This document shows, piece by piece, positions 1-10,930 of a stretch of 64,000 nt of DNA. The position numbers and the translations under genes were made by a program. This DNA comes from Dipteronia dyeriana (taxonomy: Eukaryota > Streptophyta > Magnoliopsida > Sapindales > Sapindaceae), in contig CM065299.1 in the NCBI GenBank assembly GCA_032871835.1, positions 6,295,001 to 6,359,000 of the forward strand, in the 5' to 3' direction. Every line of letters begins with the position of its first letter. Position 1 is the first letter of the stretch. Below the pieces are notes generated by a model. It was not told where the DNA came from. It worked only from the letters and a program-made list of their open reading frames with translations, and searched no databases.

Positions 1-786
1 TATAGTTAAATTTTGTTGAACTTTTACCCACTTTTTTAAAATATATTTTCCTTCAAATTTCCATGGTCATGGCTCCCAAACTCTTCCAAACAAAAACTTT
101 TTGCTCCAAGCAAAAATTTATAGAATATCATTTATGTTCGAAAAATTGAATTTAGTCGTTAGTCATTACTCATTTATTGAGTTTTAATATCTTAGTACAA
201 TTCAAATTTAAGATGTTTGAGTTTATAATTCACCCTATACATTTTTATCATAAATCATCTACTCAAAATATTTGTTTTCCAGTTTTTTTGTTGTTGTTGT
301 TACAAAGGGAGGCAAAGCCCGGGACAAATAAGAAAACTAAAAAGGAGACATAAAGCTACGCCCTAAAACAGGCGACACTAGTTTCCTTTTTCACCTATAG
401 ACTATAGTTTTCTCTTTTCTTATTTATTCATAATTAAAATAATAATATTTTGATATCTTTATAGATTCGAAAATTTATTAGTACTCTTTCTTTATTTTAA
501 GAATATCATAAACGTAATAACTTAAGTTTTAATAACATCTAAATTGTGGATCTGATAAAAATACATATAAAATACACACAATAATAAATTTTATATTTTT
601 TTTTCAAGATTTAATTTCATGTTTCCGAGAATGATTTTGATATTTTCAAGACTTATTCGATGTTTTTTTTTAAAAAAAAAGAGGTTTTTGGAAGAAAAAG
701 AAACTTAAAAATGGTAAAAATGTAACAAAAGAAAGAGATAAAGTATTTTAATCTATTAATATCATTTAAATTTAACTTATTAAACT
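1..786. other. AT-rich intergenic sequence
   Basis: No open frame with coding character and no clear repeat structure. A short GC-richer patch near 305-380 does not match anything I recognise. Confidence 0.5.
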
Positions 787-794
787 ATTGGTAC

Positions 795-1205
795 TAGAGG
801 TGTCCATGGTTTGGTTAAACCGTTCGAAACCGAACCGAAACCGTCCTCCCAAAACCAAAACCATAATCGAAACCGAACCGTAACCGTCGTTACGAAACCT
901 GTTTCCCGACAGTTCGGTTACGGTTATCCTTCCCCAAAAACCGTCTCAAAACCGACAGTTTTGATATATTTTATATAAAAATAATTTGACCAATAGTATT
1001 GTGACACGTGGTAAATTCATTTGGAAAAAAACACGGGTCGTAACCGAAACCGGCCTGTAACCTAATCGAAACCGAACCGTAATCGCCAAACCGGCAGTTA
1101 CGTAACCGAACCAAACTGTCTCACTCCGGTTACGATTACGGTTAGACCATTCCACGGAACTGAAACAGACAGTTCGTAACCGAAACCGAATCGTGGACAC
1201 TTCTA
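795..1205. mobile_element. hAT-type MITE, 411 bp
   Basis: The left end reads TAGAGGTGTCC and the right end GGACACTTCTA, giving imperfect terminal inverted repeats that continue inward. The 8-bp direct repeat ATTGGTAC flanks both sides exactly (787-794 and 1206-1213), the TSD size of hAT elements. The interior is a low-complexity run of AACCG/CGGTT motifs and has no transposase, so the element is non-autonomous. The 84-residue minus-strand frame inside it is a by-product of this repeat. Confidence 0.88.
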
Positions 1206-1213
1206 ATTGGTAC

Positions 1214-1985
1214 TCTTAAAATTCAACATAAAAATAATGATATTTCCCTTTTTTTCCAATATTTTTATAGCCTCTCTAAAGCAAGTATGAGAAATACACT
1301 CCAAATATGAAGGCTCTTCTCAATGTTCACTACTTTACATCAATTAATTACTAGGAAAATAGTATACCACCTCTTAACAGAGTTGGTATTGTACCTTCCT
1401 TCCACATATATAGTAAGGGATTCAAATCTCACGATGCGTATTTTATAAATATATACGAAGAGTTTTCTATTTTGATTATAGGAGTAAATATATTCAAACT
1501 GCACATATATTGTTTATTCTGGATAAATTCTAACGATCCTAAACTAAAGATAAAACAATTTATTTTTAAAATATTACGATAAATCATAACACCAGATTTT
1601 CAGTATCCCACAACATTAAAGAAACAAACATCTTACACTGTAACAATATCGGAACTCCACTGCACAAGCCACAAGTGCACATTACTTGATGTGAAAGTGA
1701 GGTGTGATAAGAGGCCAATGTGCGAGTAAATTAAAAGCAACTTGAAAGCATGATTGCATGTCGATCTTATCCGACTGATGACTCATACGTGTCTATGATA
1801 TTCATCCATTCACGTGGTTATGTGCCTTCTCTTCCAATGTTTATGGATGCAATGTGCGTGGTATCTTTCATTATCAGAATTTAATCTTAACTAAATAGCT
1901 AGTGTTGTTTTTTTAATGCAAAGTTAGCAGAAGAAACACTGGCAAACAACAGGATTTTATATAGTGAAAATATCGTTTTATCCTC
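1214..1985. other. Intergenic sequence
   Basis: AT-rich non-coding DNA between the hAT MITE and the inverted-repeat element. I see no gene or repeat here. Confidence 0.4.
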
Positions 1986-2235
1986 TGACGATATAAGATT
2001 TGATCATATTGACCGGTCTCCCCCTTAAAATGAAATTAATATAAAATCTCCTCTTGTGTTACATTTTTCATTTAAAAAAAGTTTGACAGTCAATCCTTAC
2101 GATCAAATGATCACTTTATCCTTCAATATGATCTAAAAATAACCTTTAAACCCTCAATATATTTATTAAATAAAAAATATATTTAAAAACAAAAAACAAA
2201 AAAAATAAAAAATAATAATAATTGAAAAAAATAGG

Positions 2236-2274
2236 GATCTCCATCGTCCATCTTTGAGATGGACGGTGGAGATC
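2236..2274. repeat. Near-perfect 18-bp hairpin
   Basis: GATCTCCATCGTCCATCT (2236-2253) is followed by a 3-base loop and its inverted copy (2257-2274), with one mismatch. It lies inside the 2.0-3.66 kb inverted-repeat element. It is not followed by a T-tract of the bacterial kind, and a terminator role is not implied in a plant. Confidence 0.8.
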
Positions 2275-2464
2275 TCTCTTTTTATTTTTTATTTAATTTT
2301 AAAAATAGAAATTAAAAAAAAAAGAATTTAATTTTGCAAAAAAAAAAAAACTTCTTTTTTAATTTTAAAAACAAAAATTAAAAATTAAAAATGAAAAGAA
2401 TTTTTAAAAAATAAAAAATTAAAATTGAAAATTGGATTTGGTTAATGTTCTAGTTTTTTTTTTA

Positions 2465-2700
2465 AATCATCCCACTCAAACCCAGAAAATAAAAAAACAA
2501 AATCAAACAATTCACAAAAATCAATTTAAATTCAAACCAAAATTCACCAATATCATCAACCGAACCACATCAGTACATCATTTTGAATCATCCCAATCAA
2601 ACCCAGAAAAAAAAAATCAAACCATTCACCAAAATCAATTTAAATTCAAACCAAATTCACCACCATCGTCAACCGAACCACATTAGTACACCACCAACAC
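2465..2700. repeat. 121-bp tandem duplication
   Basis: Two head-to-tail copies begin AATCATCCCA at 2465 and 2586. They share CAAACCCAGAAAA, TCAATTTAAATTCAAACC and CAACCGAACCACAT. The 84-residue plus-strand frame here is only a translation of this duplication. Confidence 0.8.
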
Positions 2701-3610
2701 AAACCTAGAACCAACACCACCATAAAACCTAGAATCAAACAATCATCATTATCACCACCACCACCAAACCACCATCTCTCTCACTCTCTCTCACTCACAC
2801 ACAAATGGATCATGGAGACCCAACCTTCTGTTCTCTTAAAAAAAATCAAATAAAAAAAATTATAAAAAAAATATGGATCTAGAGCACAGAAAAGAAAAAA
2901 AAAAGCACCAAATCACCATCACCAGCCACCAAACTGATCCAAGCATCAAATCTCGATCTCAAGATCGCACCATCAATAGTACAACTCTCACCAAATCTCT
3001 CTCGTGATGTGTCAACCAAAACCAAATCGATGGTGTGTGTGGGTTTCAGGGCTAGTGTTCTTGTTGAATGAGTGAGAGACAGAGAGATGAAGATTTGAGA
3101 GATGGAGGGATTCGAGATGATGATCGAAGAAGAATATTTGGGAGTTAGAGATTCGATCGATTTCAATTTGATGGGTTTGAGGGATTTCAATTCAATTTGG
3201 AAATTAGGGATTCGATGGATTTCAATTCGATGAATGGTTGAGGGATTCGATAGAAAGAGAGAGGGATTCGAATGGGTTTTGATTTACAAATAGGGGGATT
3301 CCAAATGGAGATGGATGGATGTGAGAGAGAGAGGTTCTCTGTTTGGTTGAGTGGAGGTTTGAAGATGAAGATTTGATGAGTTGGTCTAGGTTTGGGAATT
3401 TTTTTAAAAAAATAAATAAAAAAAAATGAATGGTGGTCAGGTGAAGAAAAATAGAGTTGAAGATTTTTTTAAATTTTTTTTTAATTTATTTAATTATAGT
3501 CATTTATCATTTTGCCCTGCAATTTTAACACTCAACGTAAGACTAGATGGAAATATTAACATGAGGGATGTTTTTATATTATTTTGAATTCTAAGGGAAT
3601 AATGGCAAAT

Positions 3611-3632
3611 GGGGGGGGGGGGGGGGGGGGGG
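3611..3632 (+). repeat. 22-base poly-G run
   Basis: An uninterrupted run of 22 G followed by T and GGGG, inside otherwise AT-rich DNA at the right end of the inverted-repeat element. It could form a G-quadruplex and is prone to length errors in sequencing. Confidence 0.9.
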
Positions 3633-3983
3633 TGGGGATATATATGTAAAGGATTTTCTGTCAGTCACTTGACAGGATCTAGCAACTTAGATGTACTAGA
3701 GTAGTCATTAAGAAGAAATTGCTAGTGACTAGTGATAGTGATTAATTTCAACACAAATATGCTCTCCAATTAGAGTAAAGTTTTCCTTTTTTTTACTAGA
3801 ATCTGTTTTTTATGTCATTGTCTCTCTAGAGTAGTAATTTCTGGTTTATATATAGTTTCAAAAAGATAGCTAGCAGAATATAAAACTTGCAAGCAGGGAA
3901 CAGATTTTGCCAAGTGGGTTAGTAAGAAAATTTCAGTGTTTTATATTTTAAACCAGGAATCAACATCACAAAAACCACCAGCT

Positions 3984-4000
3984 GTATATTTTATATATAG
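3984..4000 (+). promoter_or_regulatory. TATA-like box of WIP1
   Basis: The TA-rich stretch TATATTTTATATATAG lies about 125-140 bp before the first ATG of WIP1. It is in line with TATA positions seen ahead of other WIP genes in the array. Confidence 0.45.
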
Positions 4001-4123
4001 AATCACTTATCAGTATTCAGTTATCATCAATCTCAATACAATACAATTTATTCTTGGTCAAGATCATCAGTGTATACGGTGAGGAACATAAGCAAGGAAT
4101 TCTTCCAAGTGGGATCGCCGGTA

Positions 4124-4384
4124 ATGCAAGGAATCAGGGATCAAGCTGCTGCAGCTAAAAGTGACACAGCTGCTGCTATCAAATCTGTCAATGACTCTGC
4201 AGCTTGTTCATCTACTTGTTCTTCTAAGCAAGCCAAAAGAAATTCAGATGCTTCTGGTCATCATCATCTCAGAAGCTATAATGTTATTGCTAAAGGAAGC
4301 AACACTAATAATAATAAGAAGCTTAAACAAGCTGAGGAGTCCCTCAGAACTGTGATGTACCTTAGCTGCTGGGGTCCTAATTAG
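4124..4384 (+). CDS. WIP1: divergent wound-responsive DUF3774 protein
   Basis: A small WIP-family protein of 86 residues from the first ATG. The C-terminus, AEESLRTVMYLSCWGPN, is the family hallmark. The N-terminus lacks the usual AWMVAAS...DQGFCRWNY block; only MQGIRDQ faintly recalls the DQ part. The middle is Ala/Ser/Asn-rich, with HHH near residue 50. The frame is open upstream to a stop at 3998-4000 but contains no earlier ATG, only a GTG at 4070, so 4124 is taken as the start. An unseen 5' exon supplying the missing block cannot be excluded. It is the leftmost member of the array and on the same strand as all others. Family members respond to wounding; the molecular role is not established from sequence. 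Confidence 0.7.
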   Translation: MQGIRDQAAAAKSDTAAAIKSVNDSAACSSTCSSKQAKRNSDASGHHHLRSYNVIAKGSNTNNNKKLKQAEESLRTVMYLSCWGPN

Positions 4385-5208
4385 TAATTGATGTGTAAAT
4401 TTTAAATGTCATCATAATAGCTGCACTTTTCCTTTGTTGAATGGAGCAGCTTAAAAATGTATATAGACTATGTAAATATACTATGTTCATGAGATTAATG
4501 TAATTTTCCTTGAATGAATTACTCTGTTCCTCTTTGATCTGTACCAACAGACTAGAATGTCTTCTTCAATCCTTGATGATGCAAATGGGAGATGATCAAT
4601 AATTTCCCGTTTTAGACATTGTATTCATAATCAGAAATTGTGAAGTGTGAAGTCAATAAAAAGTTTATTTGGTTGGAACTTGTGTTAACCCTTTTGACTG
4701 CTGATCTCATTAGAAGCTCATGAAACTGTGCCAACAACAATATTGCTTGTCAACACTGATCAGTCCTGTAATTCCCAAGCAGTGACCAATTTAGTCGGTG
4801 AATAATCATAAACCCCTTCTTGTTCTGAGCAGCTGATTCAAAATTTCTATAAACAATTGATCAGTGTCCCTGTATGATTTGGAAGTACCAAGCAACATAT
4901 AGAACAGCAATGTACCATTGTCAAAATAAAACAAAAATAATATTCAATGATTGAGCATTTGGGTGGGTCAAGCTTATAAACATGAAACTCAAAACCTGAT
5001 TTTTTTTTCCATGTATAAGAAAAAAAAAAGACAGTAAATTCAAGATCCAAAATAATTACTCTGGAGTAAAAAGCTTTCAAGTTCACCAACAAAAGAGAAT
5101 CATAGAGCTAGTTTCTCGGTTGTGTTAAAAGTGCCACACACTCCACTAGTCTCACTAAGGAATTTCATCAAACGTTTGTAGAAATGTTGCCAGCATACGC
5201 GGACACAA
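4385..5208. other. WIP1 3' region and intergenic DNA
   Basis: Contains the likely 3' UTR and AATGAATTA-type poly(A) signals of WIP1 near 4500, then AT-rich spacer up to the LTR element. No further gene is supported. Confidence 0.4.
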
Positions 5209-5213
5209 CAAAC

Positions 5214-6287
5214 TGTTAGGTTTTGGCTTGTATTCTCAAGTGAACCCAATGTTAACCAAACAAGACTCAATTGATGTGTAACTTCCTAGAGAAGTGGGAT
5301 AACGTTCGGAAGTTGAAGATGGTATTTGAGGGAAATTTGAAGACAAAGAAGAACTGAAGAAATGAGGTCTGGTGGGTTCAGCAGCGTAGACCGCGGTGCA
5401 GACAGGCGCACAGACCGCGGCACGAAGAGCGGTCGTGTCCAGGAGATCAGACGCTGTGTAGACCGCGGCGGAGGCAAAAGCATGTACCGCGGCACAGAGA
5501 GCGGTGGTTGACAGTGGCTTTTCGCGGTATAGGAAGCGGGGTGCACACCGCAACCTAGACCGCGGAAACAATGTATCTTGCCCAGATCAGGAATGCTGCG
5601 CGGGAAAATAGGAAATATGTTTTCTTTTGGAAGTTCTTGTGCTAATCAGAAAAGGAAAGAGTTTGTCTTCATAAAGAATAGGAAAGTCTTGTACTTGAAG
5701 GAAAATGATTTCTTTTTAACAAGAAGACTTGTCATAAATAGGAAATAGTATTTATGTGGAACAAGTAATTCTTGTACGTTTAGGAGTAGGATTTCCTCTT
5801 ATGTTAAACTCTATGTAACTAGTATAAATAGACCTTGTATCTAGGTTATTTTGTGTTTAGAGTTAATAAACACCATGTAACATCAGAGAGTGGAGAGATG
5901 TGGGTGAGAGACCCGTAGAAATATCTGGGGAGGGATCAAAGGGATATCGGTGGATCAAGTTAGAGATCCGTGGGTGATATTCAGGGGAGACCTAAGGGAT
6001 ATTGTGGGGTTCTTGGTAAGGATCTTGTGAGCGTGGTTTGGGGTTTCGGCGTGAGAGAGAATCCTGAAATATATGGTTGTAACAATTTATCATATAGTGG
6101 AATTTTCTCCGTCATTCTGACAGTCTGTGATTTTTTACCCGATTTGGGTTTTCCACTTATATCTTGTATTGTGATTGGTTTATTTTCTCTCATCTATTTT
6201 TTCTGCTATTGACGTTATTAATTGCTATGAGTATGGGCATATATTTGGCACGATGATTCCGCGATCATTGATCTAAAATCTCCAACA
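5214..6287 (+). repeat. Left (5') LTR of the gene-less element
   Basis: Starts TG and ends CA. It contains a cluster of CCGCGG palindromes (about 5390-5570), then a TATA-like AGTATAAATAG (about 5820) and AATAAACACC poly(A)-type sequence, which fits a U3-R-U5 order. It differs from its partner by scattered substitutions and short indels. Confidence 0.9.
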
Positions 6288-7033
6288 ATTGGTATCAGAG
6301 CCTTGGTTTGGCGATGTCGTTTTTCAAGTCTTTACGGGAGATCGTATGGAGGACTTAGTGGTATTGGGATGATGATGATGGTTTCCTAGTATGGTTTAGC
6401 AAAGGAGATACGTCTTGAAAGCGGTTTCTAACTCGATGGGTTTGATGAAAAGAAAATAGAGATGGAGGAGAATATTATTATTTTTTTGGCTTGGGGTTAT
6501 AGGTACCAGTCATGGAGATCCAATCAGGATTACACAATGCGCTAATTGAATATTAAAAAAATTAACTCTCGAAGTCTCTGGTGGTGTGGGGCTTATCCGG
6601 CAAAGCTCTCCCCGTACTGGTAGCAAGTCTTTCACCAGGTATGTGATGTAAAGACGAAATGTCTTTCATAGGATTAGGTGATGTAATGACAGGTTTATCC
6701 TTTTGGCAGTTTTCTCCACTAGCCATGGAAGAGGATATGTTACTGCTAGTGGCCCATAATTGTGCATAAAGCATTGGTCAGAAAGTGATGCAAGGTATGT
6801 GGTGGATAAGGATGTCGATGGCTGATAAACTCCCTGGTAATCTGACATGAGGAGTTGCACCACAATTTCAGCAGGTAATTTTCGACATGGTGCCGGAACA
6901 ACTAATACAAAGCAAAAGGAAAGTCTTAGGATGTTCCTAAGTGGTTATACCTTGTGGTGGGTTTGTTGATTCTTGGTTATGAGAATCGTGGCTGTGGACA
7001 AAGGTCTTGAGAATTCAAGCCAAATGGGAGAAT
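6288..7033 (+). other. Internal region with PBS and PPT, no genes
   Basis: The 746 bp between the LTRs begins with the initiator-tRNA-Met primer-binding site at 6290-6301 and ends with a polypurine tract at about 7020-7033. Open frames are short and resemble no gag, protease, integrase or reverse transcriptase that I can recognise. Confidence 0.8.
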
Positions 7034-8109
7034 TGTTAGGTTTTGGCTCGTATTCTCAAGTGAACCCAATGTTAATCAAACAAGACTCAATTGATGTGGA
7101 ACTTCCTGGAAACGTAGGATAACGTTTGGAAGTTGAAGATGGTGTTTGAGGGAAATTTGAAGACAAAAAAGAACTAAAGAAACAAAGTCTGGTGGGTTTC
7201 GCGGCTTAGACCGCGGTGCAGACAGGCGTACAAACCGCGGCACTGAGAGCGGTCGTGTCCAGGAGATCAGGCGCGGCGTAGACCCCGGCGGATGCAAATG
7301 CATGTACCGCTGCACAGAGAGCAGTGGCTGACAGTGGCTTTTCATGGTATAAGAAGCGGGGTGCACATCGTGACCCAGACCGCGGAAACAATGTATCTTG
7401 CTCAGATCAAGAATGTTGCGCTGGAAAATAGGAAATATGTTTTCTTTTGGAAGTTCTTGTGCTAATCGAAAAAAGAAAGAGTTTGTCTTCATGAAGAATA
7501 GGAAAGTCATGTACTTGAAGGAAAATGATTTCTTTCTAATAAGAAGACTTGCCATACATAGGAAATAGTATTTATGTGGAACAAGTAATTCTTGTACGTT
7601 TAGGAGTAAGATTTCCTCTTATGTTAAACTCCATGTAACTAGTATAAATAGACCTTGTATCTAGGTTATTTTGTGTGTGGAGTTAATAAACACCATATAA
7701 CATCAGAGAGTAAAGAGATATAGGTGAGAGACTGGTGGGAATATCTGGGGAGGGATCAAAGGGAATATCGATGGATCAAGTTAGAGATCCGTGGGTGATA
7801 TTCATGGGAGACCTATGGGATATTGTGGTGTTCTTGGTAAGGATCTTGTGAGCGAGGTTTAGGGTTTGTGTGTGAGAGAGAATCCTGGAATATATGGTTA
7901 TAACAATTTATTATATAGTGAAATTTTCTCTGTCGTCCTGACGGCCCGTGATTTTTTACCTGATTTGGATTTTCCACATATATCTTGTGTTGTGATTGGT
8001 TTATTTTCTCTCATCTATTTTTTCTGCTATTGACGTTATTAATTGTTATAAGTTATGGGTATATATTAGATACGATAATTCCACAATCATTGATCCAAGA
8101 TCTCCAACA
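7034..8109 (+). repeat. Right (3') LTR of the gene-less element
   Basis: Matches the left LTR along its whole length, again with CCGCGG motifs (7210-7385) and TG...CA ends. The 159-residue minus-strand frame in it, like that in the left LTR, is not a gene. Confidence 0.9.
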
Positions 8110-8114
8110 CAGAC

Positions 8115-8772
8115 ATGTTTGTCAATGTTGTGTTAAGATTCTCTTTGAAGGCTATAAAGACGCCATTTTCTCAGGACTCAAAGAGTGTACACTGATCGAA
8201 GAAAATTGAATGGCAAAAGAAGTCAATTTCTATGGTCCACACTCTTTATTTACTTGTCATTGAATTGATTGATCCAAAACATTATTTGAAGGAGAGAAGG
8301 TTTATTTTAATCAAACAAATCACTAACTAATCTACAAATTTTCTAGCGTCAGAACCAACTCTCCTATTGAGCTAAGTCACCACACAAGGAAATGAGATCT
8401 TGTCCAGAAATTCTAAACCTTTTCTAACAAGTGGTCTCTGATACAATCTACGTTGCGGTTTCTTCTTTCAACAGCTGTTATCAATACGAAGCATTATAAC
8501 ACAGGTGTTGATAAAAGAACATGCAAAATGCAACATGGCATGGCCACACTATGCATGACATGACCGGTTTTCAATGAAAAAAAAGCCCAAATAATTAAAG
8601 GGACCGTCCAGCTTTTTGTTTGTTTTCTATTCCAATGGTAGCAGCGAAAACGAATTTTTTTTTAAGTGTAAAAACCAATTCAATTATCAACCCCACAAAA
8701 GGACAAATCCCGCCTCTTGTTTTCAACAAATCCAACAACCACAACTGCTATGGAATCACTACTGATCTACCC
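8115..8772. other. Upstream region of WIP2
   Basis: Non-coding spacer leading to the WIP2 promoter. No separate gene is supported. Confidence 0.4.
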
Positions 8773-8780
8773 TTTATATA
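8773..8780 (+). promoter_or_regulatory. TATA box of WIP2
   Basis: TTTATATA lies about 90 bp before the WIP2 ATG, in the same relative place as TATA motifs of the other WIP genes. Confidence 0.55.
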
Positions 8781-8865
8781 GACCACTGGCACCCTCAAAG
8801 CATAATCATCTGATCAAGAAACCAAGAAGCAAATTGAAAGAGAAATAAATTAAAGAACAATAAGA

Positions 8866-9147
8866 ATGCAAAAAATGAATGCAAAAGCAGGCAAAGCATT
8901 GGTTGTAGCAGCAAGTATTGGAGCTGTTGAGGCATTGAAAGATCAAGGCTTTGCTAGGTGGAACCTGCCTCTGAGGTCTCTCAAACAACAGGCAGAGACC
9001 AATGTCAAGTCACTGATTCAAGCCAAGAAGCTTTCTTTATCTTCTGTGATGGCTTTGACTAGTGGAGCTAGAGATGCTAAAACTAAAGAAGAATCTGAGG
9101 AGTCTCTAAGGAAAGTCATGTACTTGAGCTGTTGGGGTCCTAATTGA
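8866..9147 (+). CDS. WIP2: wound-responsive DUF3774 family protein
   Basis: A 93-residue protein. Residues about 9-35 carry the family N-terminal block (KALVVAASIGAVEALKDQGF), and the last 15 residues are ESLRKVMYLSCWGPN. The linker is Lys/Ser-rich. Where most paralogs have FCRWNY this one has FARWNL, so it keeps only the C-terminal cysteine. The first ATG (8866) and a second at 8875 are both possible starts. It is a single exon on the same strand as the array, between the gene-less LTR element and the Copia element. Its divergence from WIP3-WIP9 suggests an older branch of the cluster. Family members are wound-induced; biochemical function is unknown. Confidence 0.88.
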   Translation: MQKMNAKAGKALVVAASIGAVEALKDQGFARWNLPLRSLKQQAETNVKSLIQAKKLSLSSVMALTSGARDAKTKEESEESLRKVMYLSCWGPN

Positions 9148-10115
9148 CAAGGGTTTTTTTACATGATCATCAAATCCTCGATAACAATCAATCAGCAATC
9201 TGATTTTTATCGACCATGGTTTGATGTACAAGCATCGAATCAGAGAGTTGGTGAGCTTATCAGGTTTTTGTTTTTCTATGGTGGAGCCTTGGTTACTCCA
9301 TAGAAATAAGACATGCATGCATGCCAAACTTTGTAAATATGAGAATGTACAATTGCTTGAAAGCAAAATATTTGCTCAAATGATCAGATCAGAGTTTCTC
9401 TCTTTCTTTCTATATTTTGCTTGCCAAATTTGTTCTTCCATTAATTTCATGATCTCATTAATCTCACAGAGCTCAATTATTCTTTTTTGTAGTTGCTTTT
9501 AATTCTATTAATCTTTACATTTGATCTCAAATTACTGAAATGGAAATCTAAGTGAGGTTGTAGGCTTGTAGCAACTGTTGCTAGGAATAGGATTTCATTT
9601 ATTAACCAAGTTTGATCAAGTTTGTAAAGGTAAATAAGTCAATTTATCAACTTCTTCAAAACTATTACTACATGATATTAATGATATACGTAATCCTTTT
9701 GTAAACCATGACAAAAGTACAAAACTTTCCAGCTAAAACTTTTTTAAGGCATCATCAAGTTTAATCTGTCATGCAGAATCGCAAATTAATATTTTTTTCA
9801 TCTTACACCCGATCGAAGGTAAATAAGGGACATGGGATCTTGGCATCTTGCACAAAAAATTTGAAGGACGGTCTTCATTAGATTGCAAGGATAGTGGCAT
9901 AGTCTCGAGTATAGTTTCTACGAACAAAAATTTCAGGATAATCTTAACCAGAAAAGTTTCTCTCTGATGAATCTTTCCTTATCTGAGTTATGTTGGTTAT
10001 GTGCAATAGAAAGTGTTCTAAGAGATCCTTCCGGATTTAATCTCAAAATAGACAATATCATAATAAAACGGACAATATCATATCAATGTAGAAAATATGG
10101 GATCTGTGCCCTTAT
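9148..10115. other. WIP2 3' region and spacer
   Basis: 3' UTR-like sequence followed by AT-rich spacer reaching the Copia LTR fragment. No supported gene. Confidence 0.4.
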
Positions 10116-10120
10116 AACAT

Positions 10121-10204
10121 TGTTGTCGATAAGAAATTACAAACACATAAATTTAAACACAAAATATAAAGTAATAAGACAAAAAGACACAAAAGATTTA
10201 ACAT
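10121..10204 (-). repeat. Extra 84-bp copy of the Copia LTR edge
   Basis: TGTTGTCGATAAGAAATTAC and the following bases repeat the first 80-odd bases of the LTR at 10205, preceded by the same AACAT. It is a head-to-tail imperfect copy directly abutting the element. It may be a partial older insertion or local duplication. Confidence 0.75.
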
Positions 10205-10837
10205 TGTTGTCGAGAAGAAATTACAAACACACAAATCCAAACACAAAATAGAAAGCAATAAGATAAAAAGACACAAAAGATTTTACGTGGTTCAACAATT
10301 TAACTGTGTCCACTGAGCGCACCGCACTCAATTCACTATTTATCAGAGTTGATTACAATCGCTCTGACTCTCTTTCAGTCTCTCTCTACAATTGCTCTCT
10401 TTCTCTAGCAATTTTTCTCACACACTACGTACTATTTTTCTACTCTTTTCTTCTCACTTTTTGAGTACAAATAATAGTGGTATTTATATGGAAGTACTAA
10501 GGTTATCCAAATCCCAATTGGAATCTATTTCCTTTTTCCAATTACTTATGCACGCAGGATTTCCACTTTCCTCGCGAAATCCGTCACTACCGCGGTCTGG
10601 ACCACTGTGTGCACATACCTGCGCCGCGGTCTACAACGCATGATTTGTCTATGGAATACTGCTCCACAGACCGCGGTGTGTACATGTTGTCTGCACCGCG
10701 GTACGCACAACATGTCACCTCTAGACTTTTCGGCTTTATGTGCCGCGGTTTGGGTTATTGCCTCTACCGCGATCGCCGCTGCGCCACCTGCTGGAGCTTG
10801 TTTTCTCCGCTCGTTTCTAGCTTCACATATCTCAACA
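10205..10837 (-). repeat. 3' LTR of the Copia element
   Basis: A 633-bp LTR. It holds several CCGCGG palindromes (about 10590-10745), a motif also found in the LTRs of the unrelated element at 5.2-8.1 kb. Confidence 0.93.
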
Positions 10838-10930
10838 ATCTCCCACTTGAAGACTGAAACTCAATATGTGTTCTCCATCCTTTCTTGATGACTTAGTGGA
10901 TAAATAACGGTGCGCTAATTCCCCACGTCT

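Larger units (their letters stand above)
1990..3660. mobile_element. Degenerate inverted-repeat element, possibly MULE-like
   Basis: The two ends are imperfect inverted repeats over roughly 150 bp. The left end near 2020-2130 (CCTTAAAATGAAATTAATAT...) resembles the reverse complement of 3490-3600. The interior is non-coding with strong strand asymmetry: pyrimidine/A-rich on the left, GA-rich on the right (3060-3400) with repeated GGGATTCGAT motifs. It holds a hairpin (2236-2274) and a 121-bp tandem duplication. No TSD could be fixed, so the class is a guess from arm length and structure. Confidence 0.45.
5214..8109 (+). mobile_element. Non-autonomous LTR retrotransposon, 2.9 kb
   Basis: Two long direct repeats (5214-6287, 1074 bp; 7034-8109, 1076 bp) both begin TGTTAGG and end CTCCAACA. 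A primer-binding site matching initiator tRNA-Met (TGGTATCAGAGC, 6290-6301) follows the left LTR, and a purine tract (CCAAATGGGAGAAT) precedes the right one, so the element reads on the plus strand. The 746-bp interior has no gag or pol, so any movement would need proteins from another element. The flanks CAAAC (5209-5213) and CAGAC (8110-8114) look like a 5-bp TSD with one change. Confidence 0.92.

Noticed and set aside
6290..6301. TGGTATCAGAGC and similar sites (14555-14566, about 46577) as tRNA gene fragments
   Set aside because: They are 11-12 bp primer-binding sites next to LTRs. No cloverleaf surrounds them.
7076..7555. A 159-codon minus-strand open frame in the right LTR
   Set aside because: It is antisense to the LTR, shows no protein family features, and its left-LTR counterpart is interrupted.
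5111..8209. A gene split by the gene-less LTR element (open frame on both sides)
   Set aside because: The frames join only if both TSD copies are kept. With one TSD removed, as in an empty site, the frame shifts and stops.
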